In this document: positions 54,538-63,715 of the stretch, one piece after another
Numbering within the stretch: position 1 is the first letter of the stretch
How the letters are laid out: the number at the start of each line of letters is the position of its first letter
NCBI GenBank assembly: GCA_963780795.1
Contig: CAWADH010000014.1
Location: 124,001 to 188,000 of the forward strand
Reading direction: 5' to 3'
DNA: 64,000 nt
From: DATJGR01 sp963780795
Lineage (GTDB): Bacteria; Pseudomonadota; Gammaproteobacteria; Pseudomonadales; Azotimanducaceae
Notes under the pieces: generated by a model
The model's database searches: none
What the model was told of the DNA's origin: nothing
Seen by the model: only the letters and a program-made list of their open reading frames with translations
Made by a program: the position numbers and the translations under genes

Positions 54538-55512
54538 ATGAGTGTTGACGTTCCGGTGATCGCGATCAGCGCCGGTGATCCGGCGGGCATCGGCGCGGAA
54601 GTGCTCGCGAAAACGCTGGCGAGCGGCGCGCTCGAAGGGCTGTGCCGGCCGCTGATCGTCGGCGCGCGCTGGGCGCTCGATGCGGGTGCAGAGGCGGCGC
54701 GGGTTGCGCTTCCGAAGTTGCAGTTCGTCGATGTCGACGTGCCGCGACCGGCGGCGTTCCGGTTCGGCGAGGTCTCCGCCGCATGCGGTACGGTCGCGGT
54801 CCGTGCAGTTGAAGTTGCGGCCGGCATCACCGCGCGCGGCGAAGCGGCGGCGATGGTCACGTGTCCGATCAACAAAGAAGCGGTGCACGCGGCGGGCTTC
54901 GTTGCCGACATCGGCCATCAGGAAATTCTGGCGCGCCTCACTGGTTCGAAGTGGACCGCAACGATGTTGATGACACCCGGTTTGAGAGTGGTGCATCTGT
55001 CGACGCACAAGTCGCTGATCGAAGCGGCGCACTTCGTCACCAAAGCGACGATCGTCGAGAAGCTGCACCTGACGCGCGACACGCTGGCGCGCTGGGGCAT
55101 GACCAATCCTCGCATCGCGGTGGCGGCACTCAATCCGCACGGCGGCGAGGGCGGTCTGCTCGGCCGCGAGGAGATCGAAGAGATCGCGCCGGCGGTGCAG
55201 CAGGCGCAAAGAGACGGCATCGACGTGCGCGGACCGATCCCGGCCGACTCGGTGTTCAACCGTGCGATCGCCGGTGAATTCGATCTGGTGCTCGCGATGT
55301 ATCACGACCAGGGCCACATCGCGATCAAGGTGCACAACTTCGCGGAGAGCGTCACCGCGACGCTCGGCATTCCGTTCATCCGCACGTCGGTCGATCACGG
55401 CACCGCGTTCGACATTGCCGGTCGCGGCGTCGCCGATCACACGAGTCTCGTTGCCGCGATTCGCGCCGCAGTGACGCTCGCCGATGGTCACCTGGGCGGC
55501 GATGGATTCTGA
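54538..55512 (+). CDS. pdxA: 4-hydroxythreonine-4-phosphate dehydrogenase (PdxA family)
   Basis: A 324-residue protein starting MSVDVPVIAISAGDPAGIGAE, the PdxA nucleotide/phosphate signature. MVTCPINKEAVHAAG, the GHQEILARLTGSK segment and the metal site MYHDQGHIAIKVHNF followed by FIRTSVDHGTAFDIAG are intact. True PdxA acts in pyridoxal phosphate synthesis; the related PdxA2/DenD group oxidises sugar acid phosphates, and the catabolic genes downstream leave that option open. Begins just after a LexA-type box. Confidence 0.9.
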   Translation: MSVDVPVIAISAGDPAGIGAEVLAKTLASGALEGLCRPLIVGARWALDAGAEAARVALPKLQFVDVDVPRPAAFRFGEVSAACGTVAVRAVEVAAGITARGEAAAMVTCPINKEAVHAAGFVADIGHQEILARLTGSKWTATMLMTPGLRVVHLSTHKSLIEAAHFVTKATIVEKLHLTRDTLARWGMTNPRIAVAALNPHGGEGGLLGREEIEEIAPAVQQAQRDGIDVRGPIPADSVFNRAIAGEFDLVLAMYHDQGHIAIKVHNFAESVTATLGIPFIRTSVDHGTAFDIAGRGVADHTSLVAAIRAAVTLADGHLGGDGF

Positions 55513-55516
55513 CGCC

Positions 55517-55529
55517 GGTGCCTGGCACC
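55517..55529. repeat. REP-like palindrome core, partial copy 2
   Basis: GGTGCCTGGCACC, an exact small palindrome, followed by GATGACTTATT. It shares the core and the GTGACTTATT-like flank of the repeats at 36797-36831 and 57688-57728, but the left flank is missing, so it is a partial copy. It fills most of the gap between pdxA and the alcohol dehydrogenase gene. Confidence 0.65.
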
Positions 55530-55564
55530 ATCGATGACTTATTGCTTGCGAGGGGAGAATAGAT

Positions 55565-56647
55565 ATGAAAGCGGCCGTATTCCGTGAAGTGAACAAGCCG
55601 ATGGAAGTGGAGGAGGTGCAGATCTCCAAACCCGGTCCGCGCGAAGTGCTGGTGCGCTCGCACGCGGTCGGCGTCTGTCACTCCGACCTGCACTTTTTCA
55701 ACGGCACCTATCCCGGCCAGTTACCGATCATCCTCGGCCACGAAGCGGCCGGCGTGGTCGAACAGGTCGGTTCGGCGGTGAACTACGTGAAGCCCGGCGA
55801 TCACGTGATCACCTGTCTGTCGGTATTCTGCGGTACGTGCGAGTACTGCCTCACCGGACACATGTCGCTGTGTCAGGAGCCGGCGCTGCGGCGCGGGCCG
55901 AACGAAGAGCCGCGTCTGTCGAAAGGCGGTTCGAAGTTGAATCAGTTCGCCAACCTCGGCTCGTTCGCCGAATACATGCTGGTGCACGAACACGCGGTCG
56001 TGAAGATCCGCCCAGAGATGCCGCTTGATCGCGCGGCGTTGATCGGCTGTGGCGTTACGACCGGCGTCGGCGCAGTGATTCACACGGCGAAAGTCGAACC
56101 GGGTGCGACGGTCGTCGTCATCGGGTGTGGCGGCATCGGGCTGTCGTGCATCAACGGCGCGGCGATCGCCGGCGCGGGCCGCATCATCGCGGTGGACACG
56201 GTGCCGGCGAAGCTCGACCTCGCACTGAAGTTCGGCGCCACCGACGTCGTCAACGCGAAGCAGACCGACCCCGTCGAGGCGGTGAAGGAGCTCACTGGCG
56301 GCGGCGCGCATTACACGTTCGAAGCCATTGGCCTGAAGGCCACTGCGGAACAAGCGTTCAAGATGCTGCGCCGCGGCGGCACCGCGACGGTCATCGGCAT
56401 GATCCCGCCGGGTCAGATGGTCGAAGTGCACGGCGCGGATCTGCTGACCGAGAAAAAACTTCAAGGGTCGTTCATGGGTTCGAACCGCTTCCGCGTCGAC
56501 ATGCCGCGCTTCGTCGATTTCTATCTGCAGGGCAAGCTGCATCTCGACGACATGATCTCGCGGCGCATCCGGCTTCCGGACGTCAACGACGCATTCAAGG
56601 CACTCGGGACCGGCGAGGTCGCGCGCAGTGTCATCATGTTCAACTGA
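55565..56647 (+). CDS. Zinc-dependent alcohol dehydrogenase
   Basis: A 360-residue medium-chain dehydrogenase. The catalytic zinc ligands are in GVCHSDLHFFNG and ILGHEAAGVVEQVG; four cysteines of the structural zinc lobe are in CGTCEYCLTGHMSLC. The NAD fold has VVVIGCGGIGLSCINGA and IIAVDTVPAKLDLA. The pattern is that of the class III/long-chain alcohol group. The substrate is probably a medium to long or aromatic alcohol. It is followed 13 bases later by an FAH-family hydrolase, so the pair may act in one pathway. Confidence 0.93.
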   Translation: MKAAVFREVNKPMEVEEVQISKPGPREVLVRSHAVGVCHSDLHFFNGTYPGQLPIILGHEAAGVVEQVGSAVNYVKPGDHVITCLSVFCGTCEYCLTGHMSLCQEPALRRGPNEEPRLSKGGSKLNQFANLGSFAEYMLVHEHAVVKIRPEMPLDRAALIGCGVTTGVGAVIHTAKVEPGATVVVIGCGGIGLSCINGAAIAGAGRIIAVDTVPAKLDLALKFGATDVVNAKQTDPVEAVKELTGGGAHYTFEAIGLKATAEQAFKMLRRGGTATVIGMIPPGQMVEVHGADLLTEKKLQGSFMGSNRFRVDMPRFVDFYLQGKLHLDDMISRRIRLPDVNDAFKALGTGEVARSVIMFN

Positions 56648-56660
56648 GCGAGGCCGTTAA

Positions 56661-57506
56661 GTGCGCTGGATATCTTTCGAGCAAGCAGAGCGTGCGTCGT
56701 ATGGCGTGGTGGTGGGCAACGGCATCGTCGATGTCGGCGCACGGCGTCCAAACGACCGCACCCTGAAGGATCTGTTGGCGAGCGGCGATCTCGAAAAGGT
56801 CGGCGCGGAAGCGGCGAAACAGAAAGCGGATCACGCGCTCGCCGACGTGAAGTATCTGCCGGTGATCACCAACCCCGACAAAATCCTGTGCGTCGGCATC
56901 AACTACAAGGCACACCAGGAAGAGACCGGCCGCGATCCCACCAGCCATCCGACCATCTTCGTGCGGTTCGCCGCCGCGCAGATCGGCCACGATCAACCGA
57001 TGATCCGTCCCGAAGAATCGGACCGGCTCGATTTCGAAGGTGAAATCGCACTGGTGATCGGCAAGCGCGGTCGGCGCATTCCGAAGGCGAAGGCGCTCGA
57101 TTACGTGGCGGGCTTCAGCTGCTACAACGACGGCAGCGTGCGCGACTATCAGCGGCACACCACGCAGTTCACACCGGGCAAGAACTTCACCGGCACCGGC
57201 GGCTTCGGCCCGTGGCTGATGACGAAGGACGAATGCGGCGACCTCGGCGCGATGGAACTGACGACGCGGCTGAACGGCGAGGTGATGCAGAACGCGACGG
57301 CGTCGCTGCTGATTTTCGGCTTCGAAGATATCATCGCGTACTGTTCGACGTTCACCGATCTCGAGCCGGGCGACGTGATCGTCACAGGCACGCCGGGCGG
57401 CGTCGGCGCTGCGCGCAATCCGCCGCTGTTCATGAAGGCGGGCGACATCATCGAAGTGGAAGTGAAACCGATCGGCGTGCTGCGCAATCGGGTGGTCGTC
57501 GGATAG
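56661..57506 (+). CDS. Fumarylacetoacetate hydrolase family protein
   Basis: A 281-residue protein from GTG 56661. KILCVGINYKAHQEETG, the metal site FEGEIALVIGKRGRRIPKAK, and VTGTPGGVGAARNPPLFMKAG are the FAH catalytic core. This size and the N-terminal 65-residue lid fit the FahA/HpcE/acylpyruvase group, which hydrolyses or decarboxylates beta-diketone-type intermediates of aromatic breakdown. The exact substrate is unknown. Confidence 0.93.
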   Translation: MRWISFEQAERASYGVVVGNGIVDVGARRPNDRTLKDLLASGDLEKVGAEAAKQKADHALADVKYLPVITNPDKILCVGINYKAHQEETGRDPTSHPTIFVRFAAAQIGHDQPMIRPEESDRLDFEGEIALVIGKRGRRIPKAKALDYVAGFSCYNDGSVRDYQRHTTQFTPGKNFTGTGGFGPWLMTKDECGDLGAMELTTRLNGEVMQNATASLLIFGFEDIIAYCSTFTDLEPGDVIVTGTPGGVGAARNPPLFMKAGDIIEVEVKPIGVLRNRVVVG

Positions 57507-57844
57507 GCGGTCGCTCGAGCCGCGGCCATCCCTGGCCGCGGAAGGCCCTCCGCAACACACACGCACCTCCGCCTGGGGTCATGTCTCCATCGACAGACGC
57601 GGTAGCAGAGTGAACGCGCGCTTTGCGCGCGTTCATCGCACCCGCAAGTCAACGAACGTGTGCCAGGCACCCGCTTTTGCACTTCGAAATAAGTCACTGC
57701 CGGTGCCAGGCACCGGCAGTGACTTATTAACCAAGGCGCGACGTTGGATGTGGCAGGGTGACGGGTGCGGAGGCGCATCAGACGCCCGGAGCACCCATCA
57801 CCCGTCCCTCGCAGAGGGCACGACCTCCACGACAGCGCGGCGAA
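57507..57844. repeat. Intergenic region rich in inverted repeats (no gene)
   Basis: The 338-base gap between the convergent FAH and LLM genes has no supported gene. It contains three perfect hairpins: 57520-57541 (9-base arms around TCCC, CCGCGGCCA...), 57611-57635 (11-base arms around TTT, a GAACGCGCGC type stem) and the large palindrome 57688-57728. A further GTGCCAGGCACC-like core lies at about 57656-57672. Several could serve as bidirectional terminators. Confidence 0.75.
57688..57728. repeat. REP-like palindrome, copy 3 (41-base perfect palindrome)
   Basis: A perfect palindrome of 41 bases centred on 57708, with 20-base arms beginning AATAAGTCACTGCCGGTGCC. It is the fullest of three related copies (others at 36797-36831 and 55517-55529). 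As RNA it would form a very stable hairpin ending in a T-rich arm, so a terminator role between the convergent genes is possible. Confidence 0.85.
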
Positions 57845-59080
57845 TCAGCCGAGCGATTCGGCGCTCGGTCTGCCGACGGTACCCGCCACCATGTTGCGTA
57901 TCTGCTTCGTCGACACCTGCGTCGGCTTGCCGCGCGCGGCGAAGTTGTACGGCTCGGTGTCGATGTCTTCGAGCTCGATTTCGCCCGCGAGCACCGCCGC
58001 TTTCCATTGCTGGTGCTGCGGTTCTCGCGCATGGAATTCGGGCATTACTTCGCGCGCGAACAGTTCCAGACTGCTGCAGATGTCGGCATGCGTGTTCTTG
58101 CCGGCCTGGTTCAGCAGGATGACCTGATCGACATTCGCTGCTTCGAGTTCGAGCAGCCGTGTGCGAATGGTTTCCGGCGAGCCGATCAGTTCGCTGCCGG
58201 TGCGCTTCTGTCCCGCGGGCGTCTGTTTCCATTCCTGGTAGCGCTCCCAGATGTTGACGCTGCCGGGTTCGAACGGACCTTCCTTGTTGTACAGCTGCAG
58301 TGCGAACTGGAAGAACGTCCAGCCGTCGGCTTTCTGCCACGCTTCTTCGTCGGTGGCCGCGCACATGAAGCCCGATACCACCGCGATGTTCGGATTGGTC
58401 TGATAGTCGCAGAGCTTTTCGAGATCGCGCAGGTAGGTGTTGTAGTACGCATTGACCCACGCCTGCGCAGCTTTGAGATCGGCGAACTTGAAGCACAGCG
58501 AGCCCATGCCGCGGTGCGCGGCGTAGCGGATCGTGTCGAGCTGCGAACACGCCACCCACAGCGGCGGATGCGGTTTCTGCAACGGCTTCGGCACGACCGC
58601 GCGCATCGGAAACTTGAAGTACTCGCCGTCGTATTCCCAGCCGTGATTCCAGAACATCGGCAGCACGCAGCGCACGCCGTCTTCCCAGACGTCGCGTTTG
58701 TCCCGGAAGCGCAGGTTGAACGGATGCAGTTCGGTCACCGAGGCACCCTCGCCGAGGCCGAGCTCGACGCGACCGTCGGAAACGAGATCGAGCGTCGCCA
58801 CTTTCTCGGCGACGCGCGCTGGGTGATTCGTGGTGAGCTGAATGATGCCGTGGCCCAGGCGAATGTTCTTCGTGCGCTGGCTCGCGGCCGCGAGGAACAC
58901 TTCCGGCGCGGACGAGTGCGAATACTCTTCTAAGAAGTGGTGCTCCACTTCCCAGGCGTAGTCGAAGCCGAGTTTATCGGCGAGTTCGACCTGGTCGAGC
59001 GCCTGCTTGAACAGCCGATGTTCGCTGTCCTTGTCCCAGTTCCTGGGTAGCTGATGTTCATAGAAAATGCCGAATTTCAT
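57845..59080 (-). CDS. LLM class flavin-dependent oxidoreductase
   Basis: A 411-residue luciferase-like monooxygenase from ATG 59080 (MKFGIFYEHQLPRNWDKDS). YAWEVEHHFLEEYSHSSAPE, the segment IRLGHGIIQLTTNHPARVAE and GRVELGLGEGASVTELHPF are the bacterial luciferase family core, and ETIRTRLLELEAANVDQVIL the C-terminal. It uses FMNH2 or F420 as cofactor; the substrate is unknown. It stands alone between repeat-rich and terminator-bearing gaps. Confidence 0.9.
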   Translation of the reverse strand: MKFGIFYEHQLPRNWDKDSEHRLFKQALDQVELADKLGFDYAWEVEHHFLEEYSHSSAPEVFLAAASQRTKNIRLGHGIIQLTTNHPARVAEKVATLDLVSDGRVELGLGEGASVTELHPFNLRFRDKRDVWEDGVRCVLPMFWNHGWEYDGEYFKFPMRAVVPKPLQKPHPPLWVACSQLDTIRYAAHRGMGSLCFKFADLKAAQAWVNAYYNTYLRDLEKLCDYQTNPNIAVVSGFMCAATDEEAWQKADGWTFFQFALQLYNKEGPFEPGSVNIWERYQEWKQTPAGQKRTGSELIGSPETIRTRLLELEAANVDQVILLNQAGKNTHADICSSLELFAREVMPEFHAREPQHQQWKAAVLAGEIELEDIDTEPYNFAARGKPTQVSTKQIRNMVAGTVGRPSAESLG

Positions 59081-59239
59081 GCGCTCTCTCCCCCGATGAC
59101 CACGCAAAACGAATAGGAGGGGATGGTGGCACCCGGTTTCCGAAACTGCAAACGGCGGGTCCGGGCGGCTGAAAATGGTGCGGCAGTCGGCATTTTCGGC
59201 GGCGATTGACCAAATTCCTGAATTGGTTCAGCTAGTCTC

Positions 59240-59336
59240 TTGATTTCCTCCATTTTTGTAGGTCTAATCGCTGCCAGTAGATCTCTAGGGTCCAGGCAGC
59301 TGGACGAAAGCCCGCCTCAACAGCGGGCTTTTTTTT
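59240..59336 (+). ncRNA. Candidate small RNA with own promoter and terminator
   Basis: A sigma70-like promoter TTGATT (59240-59245), 17-base spacer, TCTAAT (59263-59268), is followed about 38 bases later by an intrinsic terminator. The predicted transcript (about 59275-59336) holds a hairpin around GTCCAGGCAGCTGGAC and the terminator stem. CTAGGGTCC and CTGGACGAAAG recall the first half of guanidine-I (ykkC) riboswitches, but the second half is missing and no gene on this strand follows. No coding potential is seen. Confidence 0.35.
59307..59336 (+). terminator. Rho-independent terminator
   Basis: Stem AAAGCCCGC/GCGGGCTTT (9 pairs) with a 7-base loop and a run of eight or more T on the + strand. 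No + strand gene precedes it within 1.8 kb, which supports a short independent transcript; in the opposite direction it could end the MscS gene, but with only three T. Confidence 0.85.
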
Positions 59337-59349
59337 GGTCCATCGCTGG

Positions 59350-61725
59350 TCAGCTCTGCGGTTCGCTCGACACGGTGCGGATGTGTACGTCGCGTTGCGG
59401 GAACGGCACTTCGATGCCGCCCGCCTCGAGCGCATGAGCGATGGCCGTGTTGATGCGATCCGTCGTCGTCAGGCCGATGTCCAGGTTCTGAATCCAGAAC
59501 AGCATCCGGAAGTTCAGCGCGCTGTCGCCGAACGCTTCGAAGATAACGAGTGGTGCCGGATCGCTCATCACCTCCGTATCGGCCTCCAGCACGCCGTGCA
59601 GGATTGCATGTACCTGATCGAGATCACTGCCGTATGCAACGCCAACCGTCGCCTCGAGCCGGCGACGCCGGTCGGACAACGTCCAATTGATCAGGCGGTT
59701 CGAGATCAGTTCGCCGTTCGGAACCACCACTTCTGATCCGTTGAACGTGCGCAGTCGGCTGGCACGCAAGCCGATCTGCGTCACCGTTCCCTGCAGATCG
59801 GCCAACTGGATGATGTCGCCGATCTGGATCGAACGTTCGAAGATCAGAATGAAGCCAGAGACGAGATTGTTGACGACATTCTGCAGGCCGAAGCCGATGC
59901 CCACCCCGAGCGCGCTGACGATCAGGGTCAAATTCGACAGCTCGATACCCAGGATGCCTGCGCCGATCAGCAGACCAACGAGCACCATCAGATAGTTTGC
60001 GACCGTCGAGATCGCATTCGGAACGCCGCGCGGCAGCGCGAAGCGGGGCAGCACATCGTCGCGCAACAGCACCTGCGTGAGGCGCGACGCAAGGATCGCG
60101 ATCCACACTGAAAGCGCGAACCCGAGTGTGCGGCCCAGCGAAATGGTGACTTGACCGATGGTCCAGTGTGCGGCGAGCAGGGTGTCGATTGCGTCGCTGA
60201 GGGGTGCGAGCGCCCGCAACGATTTGAGCATGTAGAGGAACCACAGCACGACCGCACCAATCACCGCCAGCCGGCGCGCATGACTCATGATCGTGAACTC
60301 GTACGTAGCTACCGAGCGTATACCGCGAGCCTTCAGCGAGTGCACGACCAAATGCGCAATTTCGTCGAGCACCAGTACGGCTGCGTATTCCGCCGCCGCG
60401 AGTATTGCGCCGCGCACGATCGTAGTCTGCAGCATCAAACCGAGGTCGACGTTGCCGAGCACCTCGAACAGCAGGCTCAGAGCAGAGACGCCGATCGCGG
60501 CCGCGATCAAGCGATGCGTCATCGGAGACAGATATCGGCCGAGCCCGAGGCGCGTATCGAGGCTCAGTGAACGCAGCCAGCTGAATAACGCGATGGCGAC
60601 CACGCTCAACAGCAGCAGCAACAGCCGCTGCAACACGATGTCGCGCGCGAATGCGGTCGTGATTCGTTCGAGTATGAATGTGCCGGCAAGCGCATAGAGT
60701 GCCGGCCGCAATTCCGGATCGAGGTACAGCAGCAGGATCCGCAGCATCGGAATGACGGTGAGCAGAGCGAAGAGCTGAAGCACGCCGGACGGTGCGTCCG
60801 GATATAGGAGCGGTGCGACCAGCAGCGCGAGCAGGAAGGCCGCAGAGATCGGGCGCGTCGCGGCACGCGAGGTCCGTCCATCGCGCGGCTCCGATCCGAA
60901 GCGCCGTCGCAAATACCGCACGAGTGCGAACCCCGCGACGAAGATCGCGACATGCAGGATGACGCGCGTGACGTTGTCCGCGGCGAATTGCAGGCCGCGC
61001 GGGAGCGCTTGCCCGAGAACGCGCGTGGATCCGGAACTCGACGCCGCGATTTCGTCGAAGCTCAGACGCCACAGCGGCGGTTGCTGTACCTGGATGAGCG
61101 CGCGTAAACGTTCGGTGCCGACCAGCGCGAGATCGGCGCGGGCGGCGCGCGCGCGATCGTCCAGAGCCAGGATCCGGTTCTGCAGTTGCGCGGCGCGATC
61201 GAGCGATCGCTGCGCTGCGATCAGCAGCCGTCTGCCATCATCGACGATCGAATCGAGCCGCGACCGGATTGCCTCCGGAAGCGGCGTGTCGTGCGCGTTG
61301 CGCAGGCCCTCTGCGCGTTTGATCGTGGCGCCGATTTCGCCGCTCAGCGCCTCGAGCCCGGCCGACCGCTGCGTGAGCACCTCGCTGATGCGGGTGGTGC
61401 CCGCGGACATTGCATCGAGCTCGGACGTCGCGTCGCGAATGGCCGCCTCCGTGAGCGCGCGAGCAGCATTCGGGTTCGCTACCTCGGCGAGGTTGGACCC
61501 GAATCGGGCTTCGAGCCCGTCGAGCGACTTCTCGAGCTTCTCGAGTTCCGACGCGCCGGAGAGGCGTTCTTTGATTTCCGACAGCCGCTGCGTTGCGTCG
61601 ATCGACCACCTGACGACATCCTCGGGGGGCGGCGCGACGGGCGCCGGTTGGTCGGCACTCGCAGCAGTGAGCGGCAGCAGTGCGAACCACAGGCCGACGA
61701 GCCGACACGCCACTTTGCTGCTCAA
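59350..61725 (-). CDS. MscS family mechanosensitive channel with periplasmic domain
   Basis: A 791-residue protein. TTG 61725 overlaps the preceding stop (TTGA); GTG 61713 is the alternative. A signal peptide (LVGLWFALLPLTAASA) leads to a helical, coiled-coil periplasmic domain (about 30-260), then about 10 membrane segments. The MscS pore helix reads LIVSALGVGIGFGLQNVV, NNLVSGFILIFERSIQIGD starts the beta domain, and RLRTFNGSEVVVPNGELISN and the C-terminal IEVPFPQRDVHIRTV complete it. It resembles KefA/YjeP-type large channels that open on membrane tension during hypo-osmotic shock. Confidence 0.93.
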   Translation of the reverse strand: MSSKVACRLVGLWFALLPLTAASADQPAPVAPPPEDVVRWSIDATQRLSEIKERLSGASELEKLEKSLDGLEARFGSNLAEVANPNAARALTEAAIRDATSELDAMSAGTTRISEVLTQRSAGLEALSGEIGATIKRAEGLRNAHDTPLPEAIRSRLDSIVDDGRRLLIAAQRSLDRAAQLQNRILALDDRARAARADLALVGTERLRALIQVQQPPLWRLSFDEIAASSSGSTRVLGQALPRGLQFAADNVTRVILHVAIFVAGFALVRYLRRRFGSEPRDGRTSRAATRPISAAFLLALLVAPLLYPDAPSGVLQLFALLTVIPMLRILLLYLDPELRPALYALAGTFILERITTAFARDIVLQRLLLLLLSVVAIALFSWLRSLSLDTRLGLGRYLSPMTHRLIAAAIGVSALSLLFEVLGNVDLGLMLQTTIVRGAILAAAEYAAVLVLDEIAHLVVHSLKARGIRSVATYEFTIMSHARRLAVIGAVVLWFLYMLKSLRALAPLSDAIDTLLAAHWTIGQVTISLGRTLGFALSVWIAILASRLTQVLLRDDVLPRFALPRGVPNAISTVANYLMVLVGLLIGAGILGIELSNLTLIVSALGVGIGFGLQNVVNNLVSGFILIFERSIQIGDIIQLADLQGTVTQIGLRASRLRTFNGSEVVVPNGELISNRLINWTLSDRRRRLEATVGVAYGSDLDQVHAILHGVLEADTEVMSDPAPLVIFEAFGDSALNFRMLFWIQNLDIGLTTTDRINTAIAHALEAGGIEVPFPQRDVHIRTVSSEPQS

Positions 61726-62489
61726 CGATTCCGCGCCAGGAAGTCGCGCACGATCGCGTTGAATTCGGCCGGCTTCTCGAAGTAGGTGGAGTGACCGGCA
61801 CCGGCGACCATGCTGATCGTTGCGCCGATCGCCGCCGCCGTGGCCTGCAGCAACGCCGGCGGGAACGTTACGTCGAGGTCGCTCGCGATCACGTGCACCG
61901 GCACCGGGAATGGTCGCAGGCGTTCCGGGTTCACGAACGCTTCGCGCGCCATCAGCGCGGCGATCGGCATCGGCGTGGTATTGAAGGCAGTGATGGCCGT
62001 GTACAGATAGGCACCGGCCGGGTCCGCCTCGCGAAACGGCGCGCCCAGCGTCATCGCAGTGAGGTCGTTGGTCGGCGGACGCGCGACCAGCGTGCGCATC
62101 TGATCGCGTAAAGCATCGCTGTAGATCGCGCCGGGAGTATTGCCGAGCACCAGCGCGCGGACGCGCTTCGGATGATTGACGGCAAGTCGCACGCCGGTCC
62201 ATCCGCCCATGGACTGGCAGACGACTGCCGCGCGATCGATCTTCTCCGCGTCGAGAATGGCGAGCGCATCGGCGTCGAAGGCGGTTGCGGCAAATGCGGT
62301 TGGAGCGCATTTGGAGCGACCGAAGCCCCTGTGATCGAAGGTGATGACGCGGTGATCGCGGCTGAACTCGGGCACCTGCTGCCACCAGCTAGCCGCGTTG
62401 CCGCCGGCGCCGTGCGCAAACAGCACGGCCGGACCTGCGCCGGTTGCCTCGTAGTAGATCTCTGCGTCGGCTGTCTTGACCGTAGGCAT
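61722..62489 (-). CDS. Alpha/beta hydrolase
   Basis: A 255-residue protein from ATG 62489, which has GAGG eight bases upstream. VLFAHGAGGNAASWWQQVP (oxyanion loop), VVCQSMGGWTGVRLAV (GxSxG-like QSMGG), VHVIASDLDVTFPP (acid) and GAGHSTYFEKPAEF (histidine) make an intact catalytic site. It resembles 3-oxoadipate enol-lactonase and related hydrolases; the true substrate is unknown. Coupled to the MscS gene by a 4-base overlap. Confidence 0.9.
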   Translation of the reverse strand: MPTVKTADAEIYYEATGAGPAVLFAHGAGGNAASWWQQVPEFSRDHRVITFDHRGFGRSKCAPTAFAATAFDADALAILDAEKIDRAAVVCQSMGGWTGVRLAVNHPKRVRALVLGNTPGAIYSDALRDQMRTLVARPPTNDLTAMTLGAPFREADPAGAYLYTAITAFNTTPMPIAALMAREAFVNPERLRPFPVPVHVIASDLDVTFPPALLQATAAAIGATISMVAGAGHSTYFEKPAEFNAIVRDFLARNR

Positions 62490-62569
62490 GATGCATCCTC
62501 GGAGAGGGGATGGCATTGTGCCATGGCCGGATCGAAGCGCCACTCACGCAAAAGCCGGAGGAGGGAACG

Positions 62570-63715
62570 ATGCCGTACAACCGTTTTGTCGAGGTGCGCG
62601 CCGCAGTCGCCGACATCGCCCGCGACTTTGCCGCGCAGCGTACAGAACGGCTCGGCCGCAGATCGCTGGAACCGGAGGATTTCGCGCGACTCGAGCGCGC
62701 AGGCTTCCTGCTGACCGGCGTCCCGGCGCAACAAGGTGGGTTGTGGCGCGGGCTCCCCGAGTCGGTCCGCGACTACACCGAACTCGTGCGGCTGCTGGCC
62801 GAAGGCGACGCATGCGTGGCGCTCGTCGCTGCGATGCATCCGTCGGTGCTGTCGTTCTGGCTTTCGGCGGCCGATCCGCAGACCGCCCCGGAAAGTTGGT
62901 GCGCGCAACGGCAGCGGTTCGTCGAGACGGCCAAGAGTGGCCATTGGTGGGGCACGATGATCTCGGAACCGGGCAGCGGCGGCGACATCCTGCAGACGCG
63001 CGCGAAAGCGGAGCCCGACGGTGCGGGTTTTGCGCTGAGCGGCGACAAACACTTCGCGTCGGGTTCCGGCATCACGTCGTTCATGATCACGACGGCGCGG
63101 GTGGGTGATGCGTCGCCGGACCTGTTCGTGGTGGACATGCGCGGCCGGCAATGGGACGGCGGTGCCGGCATCAAGCTGCTCGCACCGTGGAACGGCCACG
63201 GCATGATCGCCACGCAGAGTCACGCGTTCTCGCTGAGCCGGTGTCGCGCCGAACGGGCCGCCTCGCACGAGGCGTTCGCAAGCGCGGTGCCGACGGTATC
63301 GCAACTCACGCCGATGCTGTTTGCCGCGGTCGTCATCGGCATTCTGCGCAATGCGATCGATATGGCGCGCGAACGAGTGCGCACCCGTGCTGCCGGACTG
63401 AAGGCATACGAGCAGGTCACCTGGGTCGAAGTCACCAACGCGGCGTGGCTTGCAGAACAGGCTTACGAAGGGGCGCTGCGCGCGATCGAGAACGGATCCG
63501 GCGGGCTTCTCGCGGCGTCACGCGCGAAAGCCACCATCGCGACGCTTGCCGAACGGTGTCTCGCCGACCTCGGAAGAGTGCTCGGCGGCGCGAGCTACGC
63601 GCGCGACGCGCCGTTCGGCCAGTGGGCCGAAGACGTGCGCGCGCTGGGATTCCTGCGACCCCCGTGGGGTCTCGCGTTCGAACAGCTGTTGAAGCTCGAT
63701 CTCGCGCGAACCTAG
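62570..63715 (+). CDS. Acyl-CoA dehydrogenase family protein
   Basis: A 381-residue protein from ATG 62570 (GGAGG upstream). The flavin-binding motif GTMISEPGSGGDILQTRAKA, followed by GFALSGDKHFASGSGITSFM, fits the acyl-CoA dehydrogenase/flavin monooxygenase (HpaH/DszC-like) superfamily, and GGASYARDAPFGQWAEDVRA the C-terminal domain. The usual catalytic glutamate is not evident to me, so it could be a monooxygenase-type member. Its end overlaps the convergent enoyl-CoA hydratase gene by 4 bases. Confidence 0.87.
   Translation: MPYNRFVEVRAAVADIARDFAAQRTERLGRRSLEPEDFARLERAGFLLTGVPAQQGGLWRGLPESVRDYTELVRLLAEGDACVALVAAMHPSVLSFWLSAADPQTAPESWCAQRQRFVETAKSGHWWGTMISEPGSGGDILQTRAKAEPDGAGFALSGDKHFASGSGITSFMITTARVGDASPDLFVVDMRGRQWDGGAGIKLLAPWNGHGMIATQSHAFSLSRCRAERAASHEAFASAVPTVSQLTPMLFAAVVIGILRNAIDMARERVRTRAAGLKAYEQVTWVEVTNAAWLAEQAYEGALRAIENGSGGLLAASRAKATIATLAERCLADLGRVLGGASYARDAPFGQWAEDVRALGFLRPPWGLAFEQLLKLDLART

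Noticed and set aside
57611..57635. CRISPR-like or tRNA-like structure in the 57.5-57.8 kb gap
   Set aside because: The elements are single inverted repeats of different sequence, without regular spacers or a cloverleaf.
59281..59336. Guanidine-I riboswitch
   Set aside because: Only part of the first half is similar, the conserved second half is missing and no downstream gene is on the same strand; kept as a candidate sRNA only.
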